Shown: positions 8,133 to 16,773, counted from the stretch's first letter. The stretch is DNA of 64,000 bases from CAZDRX01 sp964508225 (GCA_964508225.1 CAZDRX010000004.1:1-64000), one strand, 5' to 3'. A program made the numbers and translations. Notes: a model not told the origin generated them from the sequence alone.

Positions 8133-8146
8133 AGAGGGGTCGTCAA
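8118..8146 (-). promoter_or_regulatory. groES-groEL promoter
   Basis: TTGACG (8141-8146) and TAAACT (8118-8123) with a 17-bp spacer on the minus strand. The -10 lies inside the CIRCE spacer. Confidence 0.85.
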
Positions 8147-8156
8147 TTCCTGAATA

Positions 8157-8831
8157 TTATTTTTCAACAGAGTTCGAAATACGCGTCAATATTGTTCGGA
8201 CGTTCGCATCCGCCGTCAGTGTTTCCCGGGGCGCAGGTGTATACGACCCGGATGCTTCCTCCAGAAGCAGGAATCTCCGTGCGGTGATTTTCACGTTCAT
8301 CGCATCTTCGAGGGAATCGTCGTGACAGGGGATCAGCATTCCTGCGAGCTTGCGCGGATCGGTCATGGGGAGTTCGCCGAGGAATTCGTGGAGGCAGGTG
8401 AGGACATCGGGGGCGAGTTCCGGATGAGTCGCGAGAATCTCGGCGATCGCATGCACGGATGCTCTTCGCGAAGGGTCCAGCAGCGCAGCGGCGTTGCAGA
8501 GCGCATGTGCCGTGAGCGGTTTCTCGCCGCACGCTGTCGCGAGTGTCATCGCCTCAGACGTCGTGCAGCTTCCCGCACAGGACTTGATCCGTACGAAGAG
8601 TTCGCGCCGCTTGGCTTCCAGTACTTCAGGAGGCACGACGGAGAGTGAATCTGCAGCGGATTGCCGCTGTCGCGGTGCTTCGGTTGCCTTCCTACCCGGT
8701 GCGTGTCCGCACTGCGAAAGAAGCGCGATGCCCATCACCGCGGTGAGTCCTGTAATGCGTCCGCGCGTCGCTGTCCCTGTATTCCTCCCGGGAGAGGGGA
8801 GTGCTTCACCGGAGATGTCCGGACGCCGCAT
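8157..8831 (-). CDS. Predicted lipoprotein, unknown function
   Basis: A 224-aa product. After an arginine-containing N-terminus comes a hydrophobic stretch (TGLTAVMGIALLSQC) ending in a lipobox-like LLSQC, so lipid attachment at that Cys is likely. The mature part is helical with several cysteines (KSCAGSC, CGE, ALCNAA, CLHE). No family is recognised. The frame is open to 8909, but the stretch before 8831 is low-quality and the ATG at 8831 leaves a normal signal region; the ATG encoding MGIALL is an alternative. Confidence 0.6.
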   Translation of the reverse strand: MRRPDISGEALPSPGRNTGTATRGRITGLTAVMGIALLSQCGHAPGRKATEAPRQRQSAADSLSVVPPEVLEAKRRELFVRIKSCAGSCTTSEAMTLATACGEKPLTAHALCNAAALLDPSRRASVHAIAEILATHPELAPDVLTCLHEFLGELPMTDPRKLAGMLIPCHDDSLEDAMNVKITARRFLLLEEASGSYTPAPRETLTADANVRTILTRISNSVEK

Positions 8832-8956
8832 GATGGAATGGTACAGAGAAGGGGACTCGGCGCAAGAAACACACGCTGACTCCGGAGAGGATCGCAGACC
8901 GATGCACAAAGAATCACGCGATTGCTCTCACACTGATTTCACTGCAGTATCCGTCC

Positions 8957-9538
8957 ATGCGCAAACACCTCACACTCATCGTCGTTGTGGTCACCGCACT
9001 CGCCGTGGCGGCCATTCTTTTCAGCTCGCGTGAGATTGCGGCACGCAAGGTTCTGCCGCAGGGCGGATCCTCCTCATCGGCGGCACCCGGATACCACCTC
9101 GTCACGATTGCGGAGATGGGGATCAGCCTCGAGCTGCCGGACGGGTGGATCGACGGTGAGACGAATGATCCGATGCAGGTGCGCGTCTTCACGGATGCGG
9201 CGAAGTCGCTCAACCTCATGATCTTCAGCACTTCTGCTGCAGGCAAGGACTTCACGGCCGCACTCGCCGAGGCGGATGAGCAGAGCCAGACAGCGTACGA
9301 AGGTCAGGCATCGATCAAGGTCGAACGGGAAGATCCGCTGATCGTCGCCGGAATGCCCGGAGCACTCCGTCACCGCGAACTCCTTGCCGCAGGCATGCAC
9401 GATCTCGCCGCCGTCTTCGAGCTCAGTGACACGCTCTTCACCGTCACGCTGCGTCACGAGGACGGCACAGATCCGACTGCCGGGGATGAGCAGCTCCTGC
9501 GCGCCGTCGCCGCGAGCATGAAGGCGATCCGGGAGTAG
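8957..9538 (+). CDS. Exported protein with PsbP/DcrB-like core
   Basis: 193 aa with an N-terminal membrane anchor (about residues 5-22, rich in V, L, A and I). The rest reads as a single alpha/beta domain containing GISLELPDGW and repeated amphipathic strands, as in PsbP/DcrB/Mog1-type domains; this is a fold-level resemblance only. The start at 8957 follows CAGTAT by 7 nt, without SD. It lies between a divergent lipoprotein gene and tRNA-Leu. Confidence 0.62.
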   Translation: MRKHLTLIVVVVTALAVAAILFSSREIAARKVLPQGGSSSSAAPGYHLVTIAEMGISLELPDGWIDGETNDPMQVRVFTDAAKSLNLMIFSTSAAGKDFTAALAEADEQSQTAYEGQASIKVEREDPLIVAGMPGALRHRELLAAGMHDLAAVFELSDTLFTVTLRHEDGTDPTAGDEQLLRAVAASMKAIRE

Positions 9539-9599
9539 GCGGGAGCTTCCTTTCACCCAGCATCTTCAGTACAGTACGGCCACGTTCTTTTCGGTGCCT

Positions 9600-9686
9600 G
9601 CCGTCGTGGCGGAATTGGTAGACGCGCACGCTTCAGGAGCGTGTAGGAGCAATCCTGTGAGAGTTCGATTCTCTCCGACGGCACCA
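9600..9686 (+). tRNA. tRNA-Leu (anticodon CAG)
   Basis: Acceptor stem GCCGTCG/CGACGGC, anticodon stem CACGC/GCGTG with loop TTCAGGA (anticodon CAG), a long variable arm typical of tRNA-Leu, TTCGATT T-loop and encoded CCA (9684-9686). 87 nt. Confidence 0.96.
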
Positions 9687-9706
9687 CAACTTTCTTTCCT
9701 CATCCT

Positions 9707-10246
9707 ATGCGTATCTCTTCTCCCGCGTTCGTCGTCCTCGGACTCGCATTCGTGCTTTCTGCCTGCGGTCAGGCTGCCACGGTACCGGTTCCCTCCGAGC
9801 CTTCCGCCGGAGATGCAGCAGTGATGGACGTGATCCGGCGGTGGACGCCCTCGGTCGCATGGTCAGCACCGGAGCAGGGGACGAATGCTGACAGTATCTT
9901 CATCGATGAAATGCACATGATCGATGCGGGCAAGATGGGCGGAAAGATCGCGAAGGCACAGATCACACCGGATCAATTCGACGAACTCTTCATGGGCACC
10001 GACCGCAATGAACTTGGGTCCGCGCTCGCTTCGAGCGGATGGGGCAGTCACCTTGAGTTCGATGCCGACGGCGCCGCAGGAACGCAGTGGGGATACATCA
10101 AGACCGATGCCGCAGGTCAGCGCTTCCTCATGATTTCGGCGAACGGCACGCAGTGCACCACGGATGCGGAGTCTCCGGTGACGTGTTCGGCCTACGAAGC
10201 CAAGGTGTACCTCTCGGACACGCTCACGGCCGGAGACGACATCTAG
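9707..10246 (+). CDS. Predicted lipoprotein, unknown function
   Basis: 179 aa with a classic lipoprotein signal (MRISS then a hydrophobic core, lipobox LSAC at about 18-21). The mature domain is unrecognised and contains one Cys pair late in the chain (QCTTD and VTCSAYE), possibly a disulfide. It starts 20 nt after tRNA-Leu and could be co-transcribed with it. Lgt, encoded at 25200, would lipidate this class of protein. Confidence 0.65.
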   Translation: MRISSPAFVVLGLAFVLSACGQAATVPVPSEPSAGDAAVMDVIRRWTPSVAWSAPEQGTNADSIFIDEMHMIDAGKMGGKIAKAQITPDQFDELFMGTDRNELGSALASSGWGSHLEFDADGAAGTQWGYIKTDAAGQRFLMISANGTQCTTDAESPVTCSAYEAKVYLSDTLTAGDDI

Positions 10247-10250
10247 GCTC

Positions 10251-11489
10251 TCAGGCCGCTCGTTCGTACGTTGCGATGAGTTCTTTCTGTTGCTGGTTTT
10301 CACGGCGAAGCAGCTCGTTCTCGTGTTGCAGCCGCTCATTTTCTTTTCTGAGCACCGTGTTTTCGTTTTCGAGCCGCCGGTTCTCGGTGTTGCGCAGGAG
10401 GAACGCCTTCCACTTCGGGTCATCCATCTTCTCGCGGAACACACGCTTGTCCTGCTTCAGCCGTTCGTCTGCTTTCGCGACCATGAGACGGAACGTGTTG
10501 ATGCCGAGTTCCTCGAGGGTCTTCGCTTCTTCCGTATCCGGAGAGAGGGCTTCCTGCAGGGCTTCAAGGAAGGTCGCTGAACCGCAGCTCACGGAGGGGA
10601 TGAAGCGGTCGGGGAGCTTGTCGCGTGATGCCCTGAGACGTTCGGCCATCGATCTCCGATCTGCTTTGTACTGCGAGCGCTCCGCGTCCGTCCACTCGTC
10701 ATACTCCATCGCGAACTCAGGATCATCGAACGAAATGAACGATGTCATCACCGGATCGGTCTTGAGTGCTTCCTGCACGACGACGGCGAAACTGTCGAGC
10801 GTCTCCTTCGTGATGGGATCATCTTCACTGCGCAGTGTGACCACGAACTCGTCCCCGGCTACCGAGAATGCTTCGGTGCGCAGCCTGCGCTCCCTCAACC
10901 ACTGCTGTACCTGCTCCGGCAGCTTGGAGAGAAATTCCGCGAGCCCTTCCAGATATTTTCCTGCATGCGAGTGGCTCGTACAGTCCACGATCGTCTTCGT
11001 TCCGTCCACGTCGAAGAAGACACAGCCCATCCTCTCGAGCTTTTGCGCATGCTCGTTCGACGATGCGACCGAGATCAGTTTGTGTGCGACAATCGGCGGC
11101 TGGGTGTCGGTGTGCGCGATCGAATGATGATCGTTGCTGAGTGCCGAGTCCCGGCCCACATCAAGGTGGGCGCGAAGCACTTGTGGATCAAGGAACATCG
11201 CGAGAGCTTCTTTGTCTCCGTTCGTGAGCTGTTCGAAGGAATCGATCCCTTTGATCTTTTTCCCCGGCCTTCCGCTCTTGCCTCTCTCGTGGCCTTCGGT
11301 TGCCGTCTGCACGAGGAGATCCAGCTTCCGGCGCACGAGGGCGCGGATGTAGTCGGGAAGCCTCGGGAGGAGCTGCTCGTACAAATGAGGAGCTCCTTCG
11401 GGGTACTCCGCGCGGTAGATATCGCGGAGCCGCTCGTGGATCACTGCCAAATCGGGCGCCTCGCGTGTGGTCGTTTCAGGATTCATCAT
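10251..11489 (-). CDS. GGDEF-like (degenerate) protein with C-terminal coiled coil
   Basis: 412 aa from the ATG at 11489. The central part (about 150-225) matches a diguanylate-cyclase core: CVFFDVDGTKTIVD corresponds to the metal-binding strand and FSVAGDEFVV to the GG(D/E)EF loop, here AGDEF, so the first Gly is replaced by Ala. The last 45 residues form a heptad-rich coiled coil (repeats of ENE..L.RENE). No membrane segment is seen. Catalytic activity is uncertain; it could be an active cyclase variant, a c-di-GMP binder or a non-nucleotide scaffold. The promoter at 11495-11523 sets the start; ATGs at 11486 and 11504 are alternatives. The stop is 5 nt from the convergent lipoprotein gene. 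Confidence 0.7.
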   Translation of the reverse strand: MMNPETTTREAPDLAVIHERLRDIYRAEYPEGAPHLYEQLLPRLPDYIRALVRRKLDLLVQTATEGHERGKSGRPGKKIKGIDSFEQLTNGDKEALAMFLDPQVLRAHLDVGRDSALSNDHHSIAHTDTQPPIVAHKLISVASSNEHAQKLERMGCVFFDVDGTKTIVDCTSHSHAGKYLEGLAEFLSKLPEQVQQWLRERRLRTEAFSVAGDEFVVTLRSEDDPITKETLDSFAVVVQEALKTDPVMTSFISFDDPEFAMEYDEWTDAERSQYKADRRSMAERLRASRDKLPDRFIPSVSCGSATFLEALQEALSPDTEEAKTLEELGINTFRLMVAKADERLKQDKRVFREKMDDPKWKAFLLRNTENRRLENENTVLRKENERLQHENELLRRENQQQKELIATYERAA

Positions 11490-11494
11490 TACGT

Positions 11495-11523
11495 TAAATA
11501 TCATTATTTCATTATATTGTCAA
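11495..11523 (-). promoter_or_regulatory. Promoter of the GGDEF-like gene
   Basis: TTGACA (11518-11523) and TATTTA (11495-11500), 17-bp spacer, minus strand. The -10 ends 5 nt before ATG 11489 and 8 nt before ATG 11486. A perfect TATAAT also overlaps the spacer, 6 nt before ATG 11504. Confidence 0.75.
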
Positions 11524-11532
11524 CTCTCAGTC

Positions 11533-11898
11533 TCAGATTTTCGGGATGAATCTCATCGAGAGCGAGTTCACACAGTGACGCGTGTTCTTCGGCGTGAGAT
11601 TTTCTCCAAGGAAGACATGACCGAGATGTCCGTCGCAGCTCGTGCAGCGGATCTCGGTGCGTCGTCCATCCGGATCGGGAATCTTTCTCACCGCTCCGGC
11701 GATCTCCTGATCGAAGCTCGGCCAGCCGCAGCCGGAGTGGAATTTCGCATCCGAGGTGTAGAGCTTCGCAGTGCAGCGTCGGCAGACGTACGTGCCTTCG
11801 CGGAATTCATCGTCGTATTCTCCCGTGAACGGAGGCTCCGTGCCACGGCGTTCAATGACGTCGGCTTCTTCCGAGGTGAGATCGTTCCATGCGGGCAT
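11533..11898 (-). CDS. msrB: Peptide methionine (R)-S-oxide reductase MsrB
   Basis: Repairs methionine-R-sulfoxide in proteins using a thioredoxin-type reductant. 121 aa, typical for a single-domain MsrB. Zinc-binding CxxC pairs (CRRC and CTSC), the GCGWPSF motif and the catalytic RHCVNSLSM segment (family form RYCINS) are all present. No signal peptide, so cytosolic. The -10-like GAGAAT ends 7 nt before the ATG. Confidence 0.95.
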   Translation of the reverse strand: MPAWNDLTSEEADVIERRGTEPPFTGEYDDEFREGTYVCRRCTAKLYTSDAKFHSGCGWPSFDQEIAGAVRKIPDPDGRRTEIRCTSCDGHLGHVFLGENLTPKNTRHCVNSLSMRFIPKI

Positions 11899-11941
11899 GA
11901 CGGCATTCTCGTCTGAGCTGCACCTCCGTGCAACAAAAAGC

Positions 11942-11947
11942 TACACT
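11942..11947 (+). promoter_or_regulatory. -10 box of the racemase gene (leaderless spacing)
   Basis: TACACT ends 6 nt before ATG 11954; no SD. Confidence 0.6.
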
Positions 11948-11953
11948 CTGCCC

Positions 11954-12643
11954 ATGAAACACGTCGGAATTGCCGCTGTCACCGCCGAGGGAGCCGCGCT
12001 TTGCTATCGCACGATCTGCAGCGAGGCATCGCGTCGTCTGGGTGCACATCTGCATCCCGAGATCACGATGCATACGCATTCATTCAGCGAGATTGTGACG
12101 GCGCAGCGAGCCGAGGACTGGGGGAAAGTGGCGGATCTTCTCCTTGCGTCGCTTCAAAAGCTGAAGAAAGCCGGAGCAGATTTCGCGATCATTCCGGCAA
12201 ATTCAGTCCACTTCACCTTTGATGCAGTGAAGAAGAGTTCGCCGCTCCCGCTCCTGAGCATCGTGGAAACAGCAGCGGACGTCGCGAAGAAGCGCGGCTA
12301 TGGACACGTGCTCACGCTCGGCGTCGGTATCACGATGGCACGCGGGCTCTTCACGGAAGCGCTTCAGGCGCGCGGTATCCGCAGTACGGTTCCTGACGCA
12401 GACGAGCAGGAGCGGATGAATGCGATCATCTACGATCAGATCGTCCCGACCGGATCGGCGGATGCTTCCTCAGTTGCATTCCTGAGAGGAGTCGTCGCGA
12501 AGTACAAGGATGAAGGATGTAACGCGGTGCTCCTCGGTTGTACCGAGTTGCCGCTCGTACTGACGAAAGAAACCTCGCCGCTTCCCACGGTGGATACGAC
12601 CGTCGAGCTTGCACTCGCTGCAGTCGATCGCGCACTCGCCTAG
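11954..12643 (+). CDS. Asp/Glu racemase family protein
   Basis: 229 aa. The cofactor-independent racemase fold is indicated by the first catalytic-loop region (IIPANSVHF, where the family usually has a Cys after ..N(T/S)) and the second catalytic motif LLGCTELPL. The second Cys is clear, while the first is replaced in the ANSVH context, a pattern seen in aspartate-racemase-like or hydantoin-racemase-like relatives that may not racemise normally. A role in supplying D-amino acids for peptidoglycan is possible but unproven. The start follows TACACT by 6 nt. The 3' end overlaps the convergent FkbM gene by 4 bp. Confidence 0.8.
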   Translation: MKHVGIAAVTAEGAALCYRTICSEASRRLGAHLHPEITMHTHSFSEIVTAQRAEDWGKVADLLLASLQKLKKAGADFAIIPANSVHFTFDAVKKSSPLPLLSIVETAADVAKKRGYGHVLTLGVGITMARGLFTEALQARGIRSTVPDADEQERMNAIIYDQIVPTGSADASSVAFLRGVVAKYKDEGCNAVLLGCTELPLVLTKETSPLPTVDTTVELALAAVDRALA

Positions 12644-13416
12644 TCGCGCATCGCGAGCATCATCGACTTGCGGTGCCGGACGATCCGGAATCCGCGTTTC
12701 GTCAGGAATTCCTCGAGGTAGTCCGAGCAGTGCGTGGGATCCTGCGAAAAATGATGATACTCGATGCCCATGCAGCGAACCCTTCGAAGATCTTCGTCTG
12801 AAGTGCTATAGATGGCTTCGTACTCGGCTCCCTCGCAGTCGAGCTTCAGATAATCGCAGGTCTGCATGCCGTGTTTGCGGAGCAGTTCTCCGAGCGAGAT
12901 CGTCTGGATCATCACGGGCATGCCACCTTCCTTCGTGCGGTAGACGGAGTTACCTCCTTCATCGCCTTCGAACGTGTAGAGCGTGACGGGACGGCCGTCG
13001 CCGATGCCGAGATTGAGGGCGGCCACGCGCGACTCGAGGTGATTGCGTTCGATGTTGCCCTGCAGCACCCGGAGATTCTGCTTCTCCGGTTCGAGCGCGA
13101 CGATCTTCGCCTCCGGTGACATCGCTGCAGCGAAGAGCGTGAACGCGCCGATGTTGCCGCCGATGTCCACGATCGCTTTCGCGCTCTTCCAGTCGAAGGG
13201 TTGCCCGAACGCATTCGGGTCGTAGCTCCGGTCCAGCCAGACGTCGTGGAACGCGCCACGGTCGGATTTGCCTTCCCGTACACGGATCTTGAGTCCGCAT
13301 CGCAGGCTGTAGACCGTCTCCGAATCCGGTACGCCGAGCACCTGCAGGAGATAGATCGGCCAGTTACGGACGGTCCCGATCAGCCGGAAGAGGTCACGGA
13401 AGGACTTGGAAGACAT
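12640..13416 (-). CDS. FkbM-family SAM-dependent methyltransferase
   Basis: 258 aa. The SAM-binding motif IVDIGGNIGAFTLFAA, the acidic VALEPEKQNLRVLQ loop and the FkbM signature LKLDCEGAEYEAI are present. The family methylates sugars or small metabolites. It is divergent from an O-antigen-ligase-like gene, so polysaccharide or glycan methylation is a reasonable guess. TAGAAT lies 22 nt upstream of the ATG. The start at 13416 is the first ATG in frame. Confidence 0.88.
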   Translation of the reverse strand: MSSKSFRDLFRLIGTVRNWPIYLLQVLGVPDSETVYSLRCGLKIRVREGKSDRGAFHDVWLDRSYDPNAFGQPFDWKSAKAIVDIGGNIGAFTLFAAAMSPEAKIVALEPEKQNLRVLQGNIERNHLESRVAALNLGIGDGRPVTLYTFEGDEGGNSVYRTKEGGMPVMIQTISLGELLRKHGMQTCDYLKLDCEGAEYEAIYSTSDEDLRRVRCMGIEYHHFSQDPTHCSDYLEEFLTKRGFRIVRHRKSMMLAMRD

Positions 13417-13477
13417 GCAGGACAAAGGAAGCGACGGGATTCTACAGCTTTTGCCGGTCTTCCGTTACCATACTTTC

Positions 13478-15415
13478 ATGAAGAAGATCGTGGTCAGGTC
13501 GGAGTCGGCGGTTCTGGCACTCCTCGCGGTGGCGATCCTCTGGAAAGGAGGGAAGACGCTGGACTTGGTCTGGCTGCAGGCACTCACCGCCGGAGCAGTC
13601 ACACTCTTTTCACTCACGGGTCGTGAGGAGGCGAGTCCGGTACCGCGCATCTTCGGCATCACCCTCACAGCGTTCGTCGCGTGGACGATGCTCAGCTTTC
13701 TGTTCTCGCTGACGCGCAACTACGGTTTCGACGAAGTGATGCAGACGATGTCACTCGCGCTCCTGTGTGTGTGGGCCGCGTCTGAGTCGCAGAGGAGTCC
13801 GGTCTTTCCCGTGCGGTTCAGCAAGATTGTTTCGGGTGCCGCGCTCATCGCGTGCGGTGTGGGCATCATCGTGTACGTGCTCCAGCCCGTGAGCCGCTTC
13901 AGCGGGACGTTCTTCGATTACCGGTTCCACACCGATTACTGGCCGAATGCGTGGGCGGAGTTCCTTCTGCTTGCGTGGCCGGTGCTCCTCTGGACGCTCT
14001 TTCTCCGCCCTGTGCGCCGGATGCCCGACATCTTCAATCGTGACTGGATCAAATCTGCGCTGCTGGGTCTGGTCTTCGGATGTCTGTTCCTCAGCTTCTC
14101 GCGCGGCGGTTTCCTCGCGTTCCTCGGGCAGGCGGTGCTCCTCGGTCTCGTCGTCTTCGTCCTCTGCCGTCCGAAGCTCGATCTCCGTCGGGTGCTCCTC
14201 TCGCTCATGGTCACCGTACTCGCATCCGGCCTGACCTTCTCCGTCGCGAATGCTGTTCGTGCGCAGTTTCACACGATTGAGTCGCTCGAGCGCAAAGTCA
14301 CGTTCAGCTCGGATGAAGGCGCGTCCTCCATCTCCGAACGCAAATTGTTCTGGGCGCAGTCGCTCGCACTCACGGGACAGAGCCCGCTCGTTGGCCTCGG
14401 ACCCTACAGCTTCCGGTTTGTGCAGCCGCACCTCCAGACGGACATCCTTGCCACGTCGGATCATCCGCACAATGTCTTCCTCAAGCTTGCGTCCGAGAGG
14501 GGAGTGCCTGCGGCGCTGCTCTTCCTCGCTCTGCTTGCCTTCGCTGCGTGGATGTCGGTGAGGCCACTCTTCTCTTCCCTGAAGAAGGGCAGTCACCTCT
14601 CACTCCGTACGTTCTTCTTCGTGTCGGTGGCCGGAGTCATCGCGCACAATCTCATCGATTACAATCTCCAGTTCGTCGCCATCGCGCTGCCGCTCTGGAT
14701 GATGATCGGCATGATGGTCTCGGTTCCATCACGGAAGAAAGTCCGCTGGTTCCGTATCGCGCTTGTCGCATCGGCGGGGCTCCTCCTCTTTGTCTCGTTC
14801 TACGAAGGCATCAATCTCTTCGTCTCGTCCCGCGCCCGTCATGCGGAAGTGCGTGGCAATGCGTATGAGGCGCTGCGCTGGTACTCGTGGGTCGACTCTT
14901 CGCTCTTCCCGCGCGACGCGCGTCTCGCACAGGGAGCGATTCTCCTCGGCCTCAATCAAATGCCGCAGGCCGAAGACGCCGTGAACCATTACCTCTCGAC
15001 GAACGGGGAGGACGGACGAGCGTGGCGTCTCCTCGGCGATATCTACCTGAAGTGGAACAAGCGGAACGACGGACTCCGTGCGTACGAGAAGGCCTATCAG
15101 TTCGCACGGTACGACGACGCAGGTATTCTGCGCGGTCTGGTGTATCTGCAGGAGGACGTCGACCGCGAGATGCTCAACGCGCGCCGTGCCGAGTTCGATA
15201 AGCTCATCAACGAGTTCGGACTCGCGATCCAGCAGAACACGCACTTCATCGATCTGAGTTCAAACGTGGAGGATCTCGTGTCGACTTGTGATCTCATGGC
15301 GAGGTATTTCCCCGAGGATAGCGCGCTCTACCGTTCACTCGCGCGGGCATCGATGGAACACGCCAAAGTCGAGCGTGCGAAGACCGCGTCACGTCCCAGA
15401 GGGCTCCTTTGGTAA
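13478..15415 (+). CDS. O-antigen ligase/polymerase-like membrane protein with C-terminal TPR region
   Basis: 645 aa. About ten to twelve transmembrane helices occupy the first 450 residues, with the Wzy/WaaL-type loop around GLGPYSFRF and SDHPHNVFLKLASERG, whose conserved His is typical of the Wzy_C domain. The C-terminal 190 residues are soluble and TPR-like (LLGDIYLKWNKRNDGLRAYEKA). Likely joins or polymerises polyprenyl-linked glycans at the outer membrane face, or transfers them to proteins. The start at 13478 follows TACCAT by 6 nt. The 3' end overlaps the convergent gene at 15389 by 27 bp. Confidence 0.82.
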   Translation: MKKIVVRSESAVLALLAVAILWKGGKTLDLVWLQALTAGAVTLFSLTGREEASPVPRIFGITLTAFVAWTMLSFLFSLTRNYGFDEVMQTMSLALLCVWAASESQRSPVFPVRFSKIVSGAALIACGVGIIVYVLQPVSRFSGTFFDYRFHTDYWPNAWAEFLLLAWPVLLWTLFLRPVRRMPDIFNRDWIKSALLGLVFGCLFLSFSRGGFLAFLGQAVLLGLVVFVLCRPKLDLRRVLLSLMVTVLASGLTFSVANAVRAQFHTIESLERKVTFSSDEGASSISERKLFWAQSLALTGQSPLVGLGPYSFRFVQPHLQTDILATSDHPHNVFLKLASERGVPAALLFLALLAFAAWMSVRPLFSSLKKGSHLSLRTFFFVSVAGVIAHNLIDYNLQFVAIALPLWMMIGMMVSVPSRKKVRWFRIALVASAGLLLFVSFYEGINLFVSSRARHAEVRGNAYEALRWYSWVDSSLFPRDARLAQGAILLGLNQMPQAEDAVNHYLSTNGEDGRAWRLLGDIYLKWNKRNDGLRAYEKAYQFARYDDAGILRGLVYLQEDVDREMLNARRAEFDKLINEFGLAIQQNTHFIDLSSNVEDLVSTCDLMARYFPEDSALYRSLARASMEHAKVERAKTASRPRGLLW

Positions 15416-15712
15416 TGAAACCGGCGGGGGATTTCTCTTCGCGAGTGCGCCGGCGGCTTCGATCACCGCATCGCTGATCGCTTCGATATCGAGAGCCACG
15501 TTGAGCTGGTAACAGACACTGAGTGCGAGCTGACGCTTCTTGGGGTCCAGTTCATCGCCGAGGTAGACCTTCAGCACGTTCCCGAATCCGTCATACGTGC
15601 AAACAATCTCGTTCGAACTCAGACGTTCCCGTAGCGCCAGCTCCACCGCCGTCGTGGTGTCGCGGTTGGTGTCCGAGCAGCCACTGTCTTTGAACGAGAG
15701 GGAGTCGGTCAT
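15389..15712 (-). CDS. Hypothetical protein, 107 aa
   Basis: Unrecognised soluble protein. It contains a beta-rich core (EIVCTYDGFGNVLKVYLGDE) and a helical segment with LALSVCYQLNVALDIEAI, then a Pro-rich tail. TATACT lies 11 nt upstream of ATG 15712. The 3' end overlaps the convergent ligase-like gene by 27 bp, which slightly lowers confidence in the C-terminus. Confidence 0.55.
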   Translation of the reverse strand: MTDSLSFKDSGCSDTNRDTTTAVELALRERLSSNEIVCTYDGFGNVLKVYLGDELDPKKRQLALSVCYQLNVALDIEAISDAVIEAAGALAKRNPPPVSLPKEPSGT

Positions 15713-15819
15713 GAAACTGTACAAGTATACAAAAAAATCATACTATTAGACAGTCAAGTAATTGCCGCACCACCCCTACGGCTAGTACCATGCACACTCT
15801 TTACGCTTTCTCTCCCCTC

Positions 15820-16326
15820 ATGCGCACCCGCTCACTGTCCACGATTGCTCTCATCGTTTCATCGATGACGATTCTTGCCGCCTGCGGCAGGGCTCCCGCC
15901 AAGCCGGTGGACAAGGCACAGCAGATCCAGGACTACACCACGGTCTCCAAGACCGGCACGGGGACGGTCGATCCCGTCCATGGAGCGGAAACAGGATTCT
16001 GGTATGGAGCACTGGCAGGCACGAACGGCACGAATGCGAACGGTGTCTCCTTCGTACGGGTGTATAGCGATGGTGCAACGGCTGTGACGGTGAACCTGAA
16101 TATTCTCCCTGCCCCCCAGGGCAAGCACTATCAGGCGTACCTCACGGATGGTGCAGGCAGCGGCGTCGATATCGGTGAACTCAGGAGCATCGTCGGCGAT
16201 GCGCGCCACAGTCTCACTTTCGAGACGAAGGATGACACGACAACCATGAAGACCGTCATCATCAGGCTCGATGACAGGGACATTGCGCAGGGCACGATGA
16301 AAGCGCCATCGACGGAGACGCGGTAA
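15820..16326 (+). CDS. Predicted lipoprotein with small beta-sandwich domain
   Basis: 168 aa from ATG 15820. The lipoprotein signal ends in LAAC at about residue 22. The mature domain (GKHYQAYLTDG...DIGELRSI) resembles the C-terminal domain of RskA-type anti-sigma factors or DM13-like domains; this is a weak resemblance. An upstream in-frame ATG at 15790 would put ten extra residues before the signal peptide and is less likely. Confidence 0.62.
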   Translation: MRTRSLSTIALIVSSMTILAACGRAPAKPVDKAQQIQDYTTVSKTGTGTVDPVHGAETGFWYGALAGTNGTNANGVSFVRVYSDGATAVTVNLNILPAPQGKHYQAYLTDGAGSGVDIGELRSIVGDARHSLTFETKDDTTTMKTVIIRLDDRDIAQGTMKAPSTETR

Positions 16327-16332
16327 GTCGGA

Positions 16333-16458
16333 CTAGACTTGCAGTGTGACGGTCGGGAGTGTGGTCACCATCGCCATCGTGATGAGGGCGATCAGGGCCA
16401 GGTGCACGAGCGTCAGCTTGAGGGACGCTGTGTTGCCGAAGCTGTAGGAGCGCTTCAT
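16333..16458 (-). CDS. Putative 41-aa single-span membrane peptide
   Basis: Short frame starting MKRSYSFG with one hydrophobic segment (about residues 14-36). TAGAAT lies 24 nt upstream of its ATG. A longer frame covering it runs through tRNA-Pro and is spurious. Whether the peptide is made is unknown. Confidence 0.35.
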   Translation of the reverse strand: MKRSYSFGNTASLKLTLVHLALIALITMAMVTTLPTVTLQV

Positions 16459-16600
16459 AGGGGAGATTGGGAGGGGCGGCATTCTAGGGTCGGCCGGTGT
16501 AAAGTCCAGCAAACATGTACACAAGAGTTGTTCAATAAATGGGCGACAACTGTAACAACCGGACGAGCTGCACGTTTTTGTATTGATCGATCTGATGCAG

Positions 16601-16629
16601 TTGGTGGAATCCGGACTGGCGGTTATACT
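16601..16629 (+). promoter_or_regulatory. Promoter upstream of tRNA-Pro
   Basis: TTGGTG (16601-16606) and TATACT (16624-16629) with a 17-bp spacer, 38 nt before the mature tRNA 5' end. The rest of the 16459-16667 gap holds an imperfect hairpin (AGTTGT..ACAACT) and no gene that I can support. Confidence 0.65.
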
Positions 16630-16667
16630 CCCCGAGCTCTTTTGATCACCGACAGTCTTTTCTATAT

Positions 16668-16743
16668 CGGGGCGTAGCTCAGTTGGTAGAGCGCGTGGTT
16701 CGGGACCACGAGGCCGAAGGTTCGAGTCCTTTCGCTCCGACCA
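16668..16743 (+). tRNA. tRNA-Pro (anticodon CGG)
   Basis: Acceptor CGGGGCG/CGCTCCG (one G-U pair), D-arm GCTCAGTTGGTAGAGC, anticodon stem CGTGG/CCACG with loop TTCGGGA (anticodon CGG), TTCGAGT T-loop, encoded CCA. 76 nt. Confidence 0.96.
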
Positions 16744-16761
16744 GTATGACAAACATTCCTG

Positions 16762-16767
16762 TACGAT
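16762..16767 (+). promoter_or_regulatory. -10 box of bcp (leaderless spacing)
   Basis: TACGAT ends 6 nt before ATG 16774; no SD. Confidence 0.55.
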
Positions 16768-16773
16768 CACTCC

